From positions 4,030,001 through 4,094,000 of the forward strand of contig OZ250139.1 in NCBI GenBank assembly GCA_965237405.1: a stretch of 64,000 bases of DNA, given 5' to 3'. How positions within the stretch are numbered: position 1 is the stretch's first letter; each line of letters opens with the position of its first letter. The stretch comes from CAUZIB01 sp963663925 (GTDB taxonomy: Bacteria > Acidobacteriota > Vicinamibacteria > Vicinamibacterales > UBA8438). Shown here one piece after another: positions 45,114 through 54,782 of this stretch. The translations under genes and the position numbers were made by a program. The notes beneath the pieces were generated by a model that was not told the DNA's origin, did no database searches, and was given only the letters and a program-made list of their open reading frames with translations.

Positions 45114-46199
45114 GTGACCACCCGCATACCCACGCCGCCTGATGCGCGGACGGTGATCGTCGGCGTTGATACGCATACGCACGTCCACGTCGCGGTGGCG
45201 ATCGACAGCTGGGGGATCCGTCTCCGCGATCACGCGTTCGTTGTTGATTCGGGCGGCGACCAGGCGCTGATCACGTGGGCCGAGACCCACGGGCGGATTG
45301 ACGCGTTCGGCAGCGATGGCACCGGCAGCGATGGCGCCGGCCTGGCCCGGGCGGTGCGCCGCGCGGGGCATCGGGTTGTAGCAGTGAATCGGGGCGACCG
45401 GCGCACGCGACGTGCCGCCGGCCAGTCCGACACCCTCGACGCGGAGGTCGCCGCGCGGTCCGTACTGGCGGGGCAGTTGACGGCCATCCCGCAGACCGCG
45501 GACGGTGCCGTCGAGATGATGCGCCAGCTGAAGATCACGCGGGACACCGCAGTGAAGGCGCGCACCACGGCGATGCACACGCTGCAGCAGATCGTCGTGC
45601 ACGCCCCGCCGGCACTGCGAGAAGCCCTCCACGCCCTCACCGATCACGGCCTGCGCACGCGCGGCGCCGGACTCCGACCGGGCCCCATCGACACGCTCAC
45701 CGCGTCCGCCCAGTACACCCTCCGGGCCCTCGCCCGCCGCTGGATGGCTCTCACCGAGGAAATGGCGCTACACGACCAGCACCTCGCGCGCCGCACGACC
45801 GAAACATCGCCGACCCTCCGTGAGGGCTTCGGGGTGGGCGCCCACACCGCGGCCGAACTGCTGATCGTCTTCGGCGACCATCCCGACCGGATTCGTTCGG
45901 AAGCCGCCGTCGCGACGCGCTGCGGTGCGTGTCCGCTCCCAGCCTCGTCCGGGAGAACCACCGGCCGGCACCGGCTCAATCGGGGCGGCCACCGCCACGC
46001 CAACGCCGCCCTCTATCGCGCCGTCATCGTCCGCATGCGGTACCATCAGCCGACCGTTGATGACGTCGCACGCCGCACGGCGGACGGCCGAACCAAGCGA
46101 GAGATCATCCGGTGCCTGAAACGTTTCCTCGCTCGCGAGATCTACCAGCGCGTCATGACAGACTTCCGCACACGCCAAGCCGTCACCCAGGCCGCTTAA
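45114..46199 (+). CDS. IS110-family transposase/recombinase
   Basis: 361 residues. The N-terminal RuvC-like DEDD domain starts VIVGVDTHTHVHVAVAID (catalytic Asp19) and continues with QSDTLDAEVAA; the C-terminal Tnp_20 domain has FGDHPDRIRSEAAVATRCGACPLPASSG with the conserved Ser region and HANAALYRAVIVRM. The start GTG follows GAGGAGG. The gene is intact. Four truncated relatives of the same right end lie elsewhere in the window, so the family has been active here. Confidence 0.92.
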   Translation: MTTRIPTPPDARTVIVGVDTHTHVHVAVAIDSWGIRLRDHAFVVDSGGDQALITWAETHGRIDAFGSDGTGSDGAGLARAVRRAGHRVVAVNRGDRRTRRAAGQSDTLDAEVAARSVLAGQLTAIPQTADGAVEMMRQLKITRDTAVKARTTAMHTLQQIVVHAPPALREALHALTDHGLRTRGAGLRPGPIDTLTASAQYTLRALARRWMALTEEMALHDQHLARRTTETSPTLREGFGVGAHTAAELLIVFGDHPDRIRSEAAVATRCGACPLPASSGRTTGRHRLNRGGHRHANAALYRAVIVRMRYHQPTVDDVARRTADGRTKREIIRCLKRFLAREIYQRVMTDFRTRQAVTQAA

Positions 46200-46365
46200 A
46201 ACGCGTGTCTTGACATATAGGGGCGTCAGTGCCTGTCAAGTTGAGGCTGACGGCCGTTTCCGATGTCCAGCATGGCGGGTTCACGACGGGCTCGAGCCCA
46301 GTATCTTGGGGGGCGATCGCCGAGCTTTTCGTCAACTGGACAGTGCCCCCACGACAGGGCGACGG
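46200..46365. other. IS110 right end and short non-coding stretch
   Basis: TTGACATATAGGGGCGTCAGTG at 46210-46231 is the IS110 right end shared with 16483-16503, 18946-18967 and a variant near 55910. Nothing else is recognised. Confidence 0.6.
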
Positions 46366-46563
46366 CTATTTCCCTCTCATAAATCCAAAGTAGACGTACA
46401 GTACGAACAGCACCCCGGTGACTCCGACCCCGACGTTGCCATAGAGGGGGCTGACCTGGAGTCCCAGACCCAGAGAGACCGCAAACACGACATAAATGCC
46501 GATGAGGACGGCGATGCGCGCGAGGGGTTTTAGCGCCTTTCGCTTTCGGTGGGTCTTGGTCAT
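46366..46563 (-). CDS. small two-helix membrane protein
   Basis: 65 residues with a basic start (MTKTHRKRKALKPLAR) and two membrane segments (about 18-36 and 42-60). It lies upstream-to-downstream of the site-2 protease gene on the same strand, 123 bases away. No family is recognised; it may be a membrane helper. Confidence 0.55.
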   Translation of the reverse strand: MTKTHRKRKALKPLARIAVLIGIYVVFAVSLGLGLQVSPLYGNVGVGVTGVLFVLYVYFGFMRGK

Positions 46564-46686
46564 CTGGCGTATGTTTTCTGTACGTCGCCAGCCGAATCTG
46601 GACCACTACGACGATTGTGGAAGAAAGACTTCCTGCTGTTGAGCCGCTTTCGACGGCGTGTCGTCATCGCAAGCGTTGTTCGGTGG

Positions 46687-47334
46687 TCACAGGAGCCACG
46701 AGAGCAGATAGGAGGCGGGAGGCGAAATAATCGTCCACAACGCGCCGGTAAACATCAGCCCGTACAAAATCATAAACCCGTAGGGCCGGAGCCGATCGAA
46801 CACGTCAGCCATCGGGCCGCTCAGAAGTCCAGAGAGCACATTGCCACCGTCGAGCGGCGGTATCGGCACCATGTTGAAGACGGCCAGCAGTACGTTGAGG
46901 CGAATCGCCAGGTACAACGTCGGCGCGAGGCTGGACGAAGCCGCCGCCTCACCCCCGAAACCGCCGCTGGCCGGTGTCACCACCTGCAGCAGAGTCGCGG
47001 CGATCACGGCAAGTGCCAAGTTGCTGGCAGGGCCCGCGGCCGCGACCAACATGAACTTCTGTCGCCAGTGCTCACGCAGCTCCACGGTGTTGACGGGCAC
47101 CGGTTTCGCCCACCCGATGAGTGGCAGACCGCTGACCATCGCGATGAGCGGAAACACCACCGTGCCAATGGGATCGATATGCACGGCCGGGTTCAGGGAC
47201 AAGCGTCCGAGCATGCGTGCGGTGGAGTCACCCAGGCGATCGGCCGCCCACGCATGCGCCGCTTCGTGCACGGTCAGGGAACACAACAGGACCGCAAGCC
47301 CCGACAGAAGCGGAATGAGATCGATGGCTGGCAA
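46687..47334 (-). CDS. site-2 protease family membrane metalloprotease
   Basis: 215 residues with several membrane segments. The zinc site HEAAH (about residues 24-28, in SLTVHEAAHAWAADRLGD) and the second motif FNMVPIPPLDGGNVLSGLL (about 164-182) are typical of compact S2P/YwhC-type proteases, which cut inside the membrane. RLSLNPAVHIDPIGTVVFP is also conserved. Host-type gene, between IS110 and IS200 debris. Confidence 0.9.
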   Translation of the reverse strand: MPAIDLIPLLSGLAVLLCSLTVHEAAHAWAADRLGDSTARMLGRLSLNPAVHIDPIGTVVFPLIAMVSGLPLIGWAKPVPVNTVELREHWRQKFMLVAAAGPASNLALAVIAATLLQVVTPASGGFGGEAAASSSLAPTLYLAIRLNVLLAVFNMVPIPPLDGGNVLSGLLSGPMADVFDRLRPYGFMILYGLMFTGALWTIISPPASYLLSWLL

Positions 47335-47402
47335 CAGGCCGACAGCGTACCACAGGCCCCGCGACCGGTGGACAGCGTCCAGGTCGGTATTGTCAAATCA
47401 GC

Positions 47403-47451
47403 TACCGCCCCCTGAGGGGGCGGTATGAGGAAGGCCCCTCGAAGGGGCCTT
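47403..47451. terminator. two adjacent hairpins at the IS200 3' end
   Basis: TACCGCCCCC TGA GGGGGCGGTA (47403-47425) and AAGGCCCC TCGA GGGGCCTT-like (47431-47451). The second is the kind of hairpin found at IS200/IS605 ends; both could end transcription from either side. Confidence 0.6.
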
Positions 47452-47454
47452 CGA

Positions 47455-47766
47455 TTAGCCAAGTTTCAGTTTCTCCTGTTTCTTCTCGTCTGCTTCCTGC
47501 TTCCGGATGTAATCGCGGATGACCTCTTCCGCCACACCGACGGTGCTGACGCAGTACCCGCGTGCCCAAAAGTGGTAGCCCGTGAAGTTGCGCTGCCGCC
47601 CCAAATACTCCCGATGAATGCGGATCGCCGACTTCCCTTTCAAGAACCCCACCGTGTTCGCCACACTCAACTTCGGTGGAATACCCAACAAGACATGCAC
47701 ATGATCCGAGGCGCTGGTGCATGACTCGAAACTGACCGTCACCGATCCCAACCCAGAGGCCAGGCA
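47455..47766 (-). pseudogene. IS200-type TnpA C-terminal half, fused in frame to IS5 sequence
   Basis: ASDHVHVLLGIPPKLSVANTVGFLKGKSA, YHFWARGYCVSTVGVAEEVIRDYIRKQ is the C-terminal half of a Y1 (HUH) transposase with the HVH pair and catalytic Tyr region. The N-terminal half is missing. The frame is continuous with the IS5-type transposase to its right, whose stop has been lost. Confidence 0.75.
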
Positions 47767-48787
47767 CCGACCCATACTGTACGACTCTGGCCGACCGAGC
47801 TCGGTCATCTGGTTCAGGACGGTACACGCGACCACGGACTCGGCCACTCGCCCGCCGCGGGACCGGGCGCGCAGCCGGTCCCCGAGAATCGATGTGTACC
47901 GAAAGAACGCCTTCTCCACCCGCGCCTGGAGCTGGTAGCCGGCCTCCTGCTTCCAGCGGCGCCGGCCGAGCGTCCGCACGTCCGTGATCGTGCGATCTCG
48001 CGCGCGCGCCCGCGGACGACGCCGAGACACCCGCGCGGTCTTGGACGGTGGAACCACGCCAGTCGCGTCACGCATCTCCGCCGCTGCGTAGAACGCGACC
48101 GTCTCGTAGGCCGCGTCAGCGGTCACCCGTGCGATCGCATCGTCGCCCGTCGCAATGAGGTCGATGGTCGCGTCATCCACCGTCGGCTCGGTCAGCGCGT
48201 GCGCGACGATCACGCCCGCTCGATCAACAGCACGATGCAGCGTCTTCCCGCCTCGGTGGCCGCGTCCACCGTGGTGCACCGCAGCCCATTCGCCTTCGCC
48301 CACAATCGACAGTCCCGTGCTGTCGACGATGCGATGGAGGGGTCCTCTCGATGGGATGCGGCGGCATGCAACCGCAAGAGACTGACTTCGTCGGGAGAGC
48401 GTGGTGGGGTCGGGGGCTGCGCGATCGACACCCATCAACGACAAGACCGACCGCCAGACGCCTTCCGGTTGGCGCACGGGTACCCGGAAGACAAGGCGGA
48501 GCGTCAACGCCGTCTCGATCGCACAGTCCGAGAACGTCTTCGGCGCGCCTGGTCGACCGGACGGCGACGGGCGCCACGCGTCCGTGGCGTCGGCAGAGAG
48601 CCCCAGCGTCACGTCCCCTCGCTGGACCAAGGCCTGCGCGTACGCTGACCAATTCCCCACGCGATACTTCGTCTTGTACTTCGGATGGACCTTTGATCTC
48701 ATGTCGAAATCGTGCACCCGTAGCGGTCACCGTGGCCAGAGAGCCTACCGCTGCCTCGTCGCAGCCGAAGGGTTGTGCACCAACGCC
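47767..48787 (-). pseudogene. divergent IS5-type transposase, 3' end replaced by IS200
   Basis: From ATG 48702, MRSKVHPKYKTKYRVGNWSAYAQALVQRG.., HRIVDSTGLSIVGEGEW, VTADAAYETVAFYAA, ARVEKAFFRYTS and TELGRPESYSMGR follow in one frame, then the frame enters IS200 sequence without a stop. The right inverted repeat GTGCACCAACGCC ends at 48787. The left inverted repeat is missing. Confidence 0.8.
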
Positions 48788-48789
48788 GG

Positions 48790-49439
48790 TCGTCGTCCTC
48801 GATGCGCAGGGCTGCCGTCTCACGAGCTTCAAGGTTCCACATTCCCGGCAGGGTCTCCACGAGCTTGTGGAGCGCTGCACCTCTCCGCGTGTCCGCCGGG
48901 GACGAGGAGAGGTGCACTTCGCGTTCGAGGCGACCGGGCACGTGTGGGAGGCGGTCGGTGCCTTCTTTGAGCAGCACGCACTTCGGTATCACGTGGTCAA
49001 TCCGCTGGCGACCTTTCGGGTGCGCGAGGCCCGGCAGATGGGTCGAGACAAGCGAGACCTCACCGACGCGGAGCAGATCGCACAGCTGCTTCGCACGGGA
49101 GTCGTCATCCAGTGCCAGCTCCTCCCCGCCAACTACATGCAGCTGCGGCGGGCCTGGGGGGAATACCATCGCCTTCGCCGCGAGCGCGCACGCCTCAAGA
49201 CCCTGCTGGTGCATCAGCTCTACGGCGTCTTCCCGGAACTGGTCGGCGAGTGGAAAACGGTCACGGCTCCGGGATGCCTCGCGGTGTTGAGGGCTGGCTT
49301 GCCTCCTCAACGAATTGCCGACCTGACGAAGCCCGATTTCATACGAATCGTGCAGGCGCACCGGCGCGGACGGCGGATGTGGCGCTTCAAGATTGAGCAA
49401 GTCTGGAAGAAAGCCGGGAGGACGGTGGCGGCGCCCCAT
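48790..49439 (+). pseudogene. IS110-type transposase (second lineage), N-terminal part
   Basis: VVVLDAQGCRLTSFKVPHSRQGLHEL, VHFAFEATGHVWEAVGAFFEQH, RVREARQMGRDKRDLTDAEQIAQLLR and LKTLLVHQLYGVFPELVGEWKTV are the DEDD domain of an IS110 transposase different from the one at 45114. It is cut on both sides by IS5-type elements (ends 48787 and 49440). Confidence 0.75.
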
Positions 49440-50529
49440 GGCGTTGGTGCACAGTTGTCCCGCCCTGTCCCAGAACGACCTGTTGGCGACTCGCCCCGGA
49501 TACGGCCAGCGGCACACAATCAGGAGATGAAGTCGCGGGTCCATCCGAAATACAAAACGAAGTATCACGTCCGCAACTGGGCGTCCTACGAGCGGGCCCT
49601 TGTCGAGCGAGGCGACGTCACCGTGTGGTTGTCCCCAGACGCCATTGCCGCGTGAAAGCCTGAGGCTGGCGGTCGACGTGGTGGGCAGCGGAAGTACTCG
49701 GATCTCGCCATCGAAACCGGCTTGACGCTGCGCCTCCTCTTTCACCTCCCGCTCCGCCAGGCCGAAGGCTTTCTCACGTCCTTGTTCCGGCTGATGGGAC
49801 TTAATCTGAGGGTGCCCGATCACACGACGCTCTCCCGACGCGGGCAGCACCTCGACGTGAACCTTCACCACCCGCCACGAGCTGAGTGAGCGGCTGCATC
49901 TCCTGATCGACAGCACGGGGCTGTCGACGTTCGGCGAGGGGGAGTGGGCGGCGGCGAAACACGGCGGGCACGGCACGCGCGGTTGGAGAAAGCTTCATCT
50001 CGGGGTGAATCGGTCGGGTGTGATCGTCGCGCAGGCGTTGACCGACGCGACGACCGACGACGCGCTGACCGGCATCACGCTGGTGGGGGCGGTCGACGGC
50101 AATGTGGCCAGCGTGACGGCGGACCCCGCCTACGACACGATCGCCTTCTACGACGCCGCGACTGAGCATGGCGCGCAGGTCGTGGTGCCACCGGCCAAGA
50201 CGGCCAGGCTATCCCAACGTCGACCGCGCTCGAGGGCGCGCGATCGCACGATCCGAAGGATTACCAAGATGGGGCGGCGCCGGTGGAAGAAGGAGGCGGG
50301 ATACCATCGCCAGGCGCGCGTGGAGAACGCCTTCTTTCGGTACAAGTCGATTCTCGGCGATCGACTTCGAGGCCGGACTCGCGCAGCGCAAGAGGTCGAA
50401 TCGGTGCTTGCGTGCAACGTGCTCAATCGGATGACCGAGCTTGGTCGACCAGAGTCGTTCGTGATCAGTCGGTGACGAACCTACGCGTTGGGAGCGTTCC
50501 GTGCCAGTTTCGATTTACGCAACAACGCC
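49440..50529 (+). pseudogene. divergent IS5-type element with nonsense codon and frameshift
   Basis: N-terminus MKSRVHPKYKTKYHVRNWASYERALVERGD..DAIAA ends in TGA (49653-49655) where the intact copies have TGG. A frameshift near 49885 precedes LIDSTGLSTFGEGEW and the C-terminal part (50005-50475). Ends GGCGTTGGTGCAC and ACGCAACAACGCC are still visible. Confidence 0.8.
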
Positions 50530-50723
50530 CCAGAGTGACACCGGCCCCCAATCGGGCCTAACCACGAGTGAGCACGCGCGGTTACGTAAGATTCCTCGCC
50601 AAGCCGACACGTCGAAAGGAGAACCGGCCGGCCGCTTCGCAGAGGTTACCGGGTCGTATGCGCAAGACCTGCGCCTGTGATTCTCAGCCTTTAACAAGTG
50701 GACGAGATAGTGCCGTTTCTTTC
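50530..50723. other. intergenic, no gene seen
   Basis: Lower GC than the flanks; 3' flank of the DUF499 gene. Confidence 0.4.
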
Positions 50724-52460
50724 TTAGGCAAGCCGGAAGTCATCGCCCAAATCCTTAAGTAGACTATTGATCTCGTTTACCGCGTCATCACTCGGAGGAG
50801 TCGTACCATCGCCAAGCTCCAGCCGTACGTGGAACTTGATTCCAACCTTCGCTCTAGCCTTCACTGCCAGTAGCGCTGGGACCAGGTCGCCAAGATTCTG
50901 CATCTGCGACGGCTCGAACTCTGCCGCCGCTACGCGCACGCTCGCCGGTGTCGAACGACCTCCACTGGTACCAGTTCCCGCCCCGCTGCTGTCCGCACTT
51001 GTGGCGGCAACCTTGATCTTCACGGTATTGGCCGCAGACAAGTCGCAGGGCCAGGGCGCGGAGTTGTCCGTCAGCGCGATGAAACGGGCCTGAATGGCCC
51101 CGTCGATAACGTCACGCACTGTCTTCCACGGCAGCGTGGTTCCCGTTTGTTGCGACACGGCTGTAGCGATGGCCAGCGCCGTCGTCAGGCCACCTTGCCA
51201 GGCGGTCCCCATGTTCTCCGGCAGGATCGACGCTGCTGGGATCGGTGACGGCGGTACCTTGAGCTTGGCTCCTGGGCTGAGCACACCGGTTGGGATCTGC
51301 TCAGCAAGCAGGCTCGCCGGTCCCGACAAGAGCCACACCTTGCCGGTCTGGACCCCTTCATTTAAAGCCGCACTGACCACGTCGACGGAAGCCTTGGGGA
51401 CGCAGACCTGTTCGCGGAACCCCCCCCTGTCGACCATTACCAGCGTCTCGCCGCCGAAGTAGTTCATCACGTCCTGGACGGTGATCTCGTCGCCGGACCA
51501 CAGATCAGGTAGCGTCTCGCGCGCTAACAGATCGCCAGGAATGTCGCCCAATTCCGCGGCCTCGGGTAGCACAAGTTCCAAAGCCGGGTCGCTCAGTGCC
51601 GCCTCGTCAGGACGCGCGCGCCACCAAGTACGGAACGTGCGGTCAGGCCGCGTCAGCTTCAGCACGAACGTACCCTGCAGACAGCCATCGACCAGCGTCT
51701 CGACGATGGCTTGCGACTTGAGCATCTTCGGCAGGTGCGGAAGTTGCGCGAACGCCCCGGCCAAGTCCTTTACGCGACGACTGGTTTCGCCTCCTTTCCA
51801 TAAGTTGCACGGGCCGTCCGGGAGAAGAGCCTCAGCCGTGACAGCAGTGTCCTGGACTCGGGAACGAGAATCTCTCTTGATCGTCTCGAAATGCGGATCG
51901 TCGGTGACCGTGATCTTGAATGCCTGGACATTATCTTTCTCCGACACAGTCACTACAATGCAGTACGCTTGGCCGATGGCCAAAGGCACGCGCGCACAGG
52001 CCTTGTCGATGTTGATCTTGAGAGTCTGCAATCGCGCGACATCGACCGAACCCTTCTGCCTCCTTTCTTCCTCGGTCTTCGGCGTCAGCTCATCAATCAC
52101 GTTCTCCCACGCCAGATGATCACGAACTCGGGCCTCTGCGGCAGACAGACCGTCCTTCGATGCTGTCAGTAGCAGAACGGCGTTGCGACACACTCGAGGC
52201 TTTTCAGGACCGGTGGTCTCGTCTAGGAACCGCTTGGCTTCGGCGCTGGGCTTGCCGGAGTCCGATGCGGCGCTGGGCAGCATCACGGCGTAGTGGAACA
52301 GGCCATCGTCCTCGATGTCCTTGGGCTTGGTCGGAAAGGTGTGGACTCGCACTCCCAATGTCGAAACGCCGAAGGTCAGTGACTTGGCCTTATCGATCTC
52401 CTCGATCAGGCGGGCCTTCACGACGTCATCCGAGATCCGGGCTGCAGCCGCGGATTGCAT
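50724..52460 (-). CDS. DUF499-type ATP-binding protein, C-terminal 578 residues
   Basis: The frame is open for 578 residues and is cut at its start by the type-B IS at 52463. The opening (LGVRVHTFPTKPKDIEDDGLFHYAVMLP), LLLTASKDGLSAAEARVRDHLAWENVIDEL and the disordered Gly/Ser linker (SADSSGAGTGTSGG) before a final small domain (VKIKFHVRLELGDG-like) match the C-terminal part of DUF499 proteins. Full members are about 1000 residues with an N-terminal P-loop ATPase and occur in clusters with DUF1156 methyltransferases and helicases that are linked to phage defence. The ATPase part and partners are missing here. The match is by eye. Confidence 0.6.
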   Translation of the reverse strand: MQSAAAARISDDVVKARLIEEIDKAKSLTFGVSTLGVRVHTFPTKPKDIEDDGLFHYAVMLPSAASDSGKPSAEAKRFLDETTGPEKPRVCRNAVLLLTASKDGLSAAEARVRDHLAWENVIDELTPKTEEERRQKGSVDVARLQTLKINIDKACARVPLAIGQAYCIVVTVSEKDNVQAFKITVTDDPHFETIKRDSRSRVQDTAVTAEALLPDGPCNLWKGGETSRRVKDLAGAFAQLPHLPKMLKSQAIVETLVDGCLQGTFVLKLTRPDRTFRTWWRARPDEAALSDPALELVLPEAAELGDIPGDLLARETLPDLWSGDEITVQDVMNYFGGETLVMVDRGGFREQVCVPKASVDVVSAALNEGVQTGKVWLLSGPASLLAEQIPTGVLSPGAKLKVPPSPIPAASILPENMGTAWQGGLTTALAIATAVSQQTGTTLPWKTVRDVIDGAIQARFIALTDNSAPWPCDLSAANTVKIKVAATSADSSGAGTGTSGGRSTPASVRVAAAEFEPSQMQNLGDLVPALLAVKARAKVGIKFHVRLELGDGTTPPSDDAVNEINSLLKDLGDDFRLA

Positions 52461-52462
52461 CT

Positions 52463-53628
52463 CGTAAGGTGCGTTTAATGGGCCGAGGTCCGGTCAGTGC
52501 TGGTCGAGTCTTCCAAGTCATCTCAGGCCATGCCGCCTGCGCTCCAGTTTCTCGTTCTCACGTGCGCTGGCTGGGTGAACCGCCCCCAAGACGATCTGAT
52601 CGCGTATCTCCGGGAGGAGAATCGGGTCCTCCGGGAGCACCTGGGCCCTCGGCCGCTTCGCCGGACCGATGCCCAACGCCGTCGACGCGCCGTGCGCGGC
52701 CAGCAACTCGGCCGGCGCGTCGTGATGCAGGTCGCCGGCATCGTCACGCCTGACACGATTCTCCGCTGGTACCGGAGATTGATCGCCTAGACATCCGACG
52801 GCAGCGCCCGCCGCGGTCGCGGCCGGCCGATGACGCGCCGTGACGTGGCCGCGCTCGTGGTCCGGATGGCGGTCGAGCATCCCCAGTGGGGGGACACACG
52901 GATCCGCGGGGCGCTCTCGCACCTCGGCCACGAGATCGCTCGGACCCCGGTGAAGCGGATCCTGCACGACCACGGGATCGACCCGGCTCCCGAGCGGAGC
53001 CGGCGCATGCCCGGGAAGCCGTTCCTGCAGGCGCCCTGGGAGGGCCGCACGGCCTGCGATCTGTTCACCGTCGAGGTGCTCACGCTGGCCGGGCTCCAGC
53101 GGTCCCTGGTCTTCTTCGTGATCGCGCTGCAGTCCCGCCGCGTGCCCATCGCCGGGATCTATCCGCAGCCGTACGGCACGTGGATGGAGCAGAGGGCCCG
53201 CAATGTGACGGACCCGGTCGATGGCTGCGTGCGCCGCGCTCGCTATCTGATTCACGACCGCGACCCGCTCTCCACGCGGGGGTTTGGCGAGATCCTGGAG
53301 GGCGGGGGTGTCCAGCCGATCCGTCTCCCGCCGAAGAGTCCCAATCTCAACGCGTATGCCGAGCGGTTCGTCCGCTCTATTCAAGAGGAGTGTCTCAGTC
53401 GCGTCGTCCCCCTCGGCGAAGGGCACTTGCGTCTCCTCGTGGGCGAGTACGTCGACCACGACCAGCGCGAGCGAAACCACCAGGGACTCGACAACCAGCT
53501 CCTGCAACGACCGCCACCGCCGGTGAGCCTGGCCGCCGACGTGCAGCGGCGGGAGCGTCTGGGCGGATGGCTCAATTTCTACCACCGGGAGGCCGCATGA
53601 GCGGTCGGCCGATTAAACGCACCTTACG
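52463..53628 (+). mobile_element. integrase-core IS (type B), copy 3, 1166 bp
   Basis: Inverted repeats at 52463 and 53628 as in copy 1 and the same length. It separates the DUF499 fragment from the AT-rich region before the toxin-antitoxin pair. Confidence 0.88.
52530..53600 (+). pseudogene. type-B integrase-core transposase with one amber codon
   Basis: The frame is continuous from MPPALQFLVL to FYHREAA except for TAG at 52788-52790, where other copies have CAG (CGCCCAGACAT). Downstream, ATG 52830 restarts the same frame with the whole catalytic core (DLFTVEVLTLAG, LIHDRDPLSTRGF, ERFVRSIQEECL). A single C-to-T change therefore separates this copy from an intact gene. Confidence 0.88.
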
Positions 53629-53756
53629 CCTTCGAGAAGGTCGTGGAAGAGAATACAGATATAAGCGAATAATTATATGCTTCATTACAAAAGAATCCGC
53701 TGTAGGGTAGGTGGGGGAGAGGACCCATTCAAAAACGGCTCTGTTGAGCCGTCGAA

Positions 53757-54029
53757 TCAGACTAACGGTTTCCAAGCGTCGGGATGACGCGAGGCGTGCA
53801 TCACGGCCACGACCACGAGGAGTTCCTCGTGGATTTCATGGAAAATGGAGTAGGGGAAGCCTCTGACCTTGGCTTGGCGGACGGCCCGGTAAGCCACCTG
53901 GGCGCTTTCGGGGAAAGCCAGGACTTGCTCTACCTTGGCGTCCACAGCCGAGAGAAAGCGAGCTCCGAGCTCGTGATCGTTGTAAAACTCTGTGGCTGAA
54001 AAAAGATCTGCCTTAGCCTGGGCCGTCAA
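53757..54029 (-). CDS. RelE/ParE-family toxin
   Basis: About 90 residues from TTG 54029; no ATG is available, although the homology (KLVLTAQAKADLFSATEFYNDHELG) may begin a few codons earlier. The pattern AVDAKVEQVLAFPESAQVAYRAVRQAKVRGFPYSIFHEIHEELLVVVAVMHASRHPDAW is typical of ParE-like toxins with the C-terminal histidine and arginine region. It directly follows the antitoxin gene with an 8-base gap. The target would be gyrase or mRNA, depending on subfamily. Confidence 0.82.
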   Translation of the reverse strand: MTAQAKADLFSATEFYNDHELGARFLSAVDAKVEQVLAFPESAQVAYRAVRQAKVRGFPYSIFHEIHEELLVVVAVMHASRHPDAWKPLV

Positions 54030-54037
54030 GACCAGCT

Positions 54038-54250
54038 TTATCGCTGGATGTGCGCGAGTTCCGCTCTGATTTCTTCCCAGCTGAAAACATCGTCTGGATT
54101 GGCTTTGTAGGCAGCCAACCGCCTGTCAAGCTGAGCCTTTTGCTCGTCAGTCAGAGCGGGAAGAGTGCTCTCGATCAGAAAATCTGCAAGCTCAAGACGC
54201 TCTTCGGCGGGGAGCTGGAGCGCTTGGGTTTTCAGGTCTGTGTTTATCAT
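54038..54250 (-). CDS. addiction-module antitoxin
   Basis: 70 residues from ATG 54250 (an upstream start at 54274 is possible). DLKTQALQLPAEERLELADFLIESTL and AQLDRRLAAYKANPDDVFSWEEIRAELAHIQR match the short addiction-module antitoxins that partner ParE/RelE-type toxins. It lies just before the toxin gene. Confidence 0.82.
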   Translation of the reverse strand: MINTDLKTQALQLPAEERLELADFLIESTLPALTDEQKAQLDRRLAAYKANPDDVFSWEEIRAELAHIQR

Positions 54251-54274
54251 CAATTTTATTATACGGACGCTCAA

Positions 54275-54782
54275 AGACCTGGCAAGTGGAGAGGAAGTGT
54301 TGATAATGGAATAAATATTTACTTATTGATACGGGCTAGACTCCGCTGTGCCGCCTGACGGTCCATCAGCCGGTGCTGTCTCGCACGGCGGCCGGTCCAC
54401 AAACGCCGCTCCTGGGCACGCTACGCGCCTCGTCTGGGTTTTTCACAAAACCCTGTGATTTTAGAAGTTTTCCATCGGTGAAACAGACACCACGCACATG
54501 TATTACAGATCATGTAACAAGAGCAGTAAGGACGTACAGGCCAGTGGCCTGTTTATCTTTGGGGTGAGAAACGAAAAACCGGACGACTCGACCTGGAAGT
54601 GAGGGAATGAGTAGGGAGACGGGTACCAGCCAGGCGGATTTCCCTCAGTGTTCCTCCCCAACGGCTGTGACCGCGACAATTTTCGGCTCTCGCCCTGACG
54701 GCAAAACAGGGGAACCCGGCTTAAAAACGTAGATTTAGTTGTATACGTATAGCTGATATAGACGATATTACTAGGATTTAGG
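54275..54782. other. AT-rich non-coding stretch
   Basis: Open frames on either strand are short and unlike known proteins. It probably holds the antitoxin promoter; the rest is unassigned. Confidence 0.45.
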
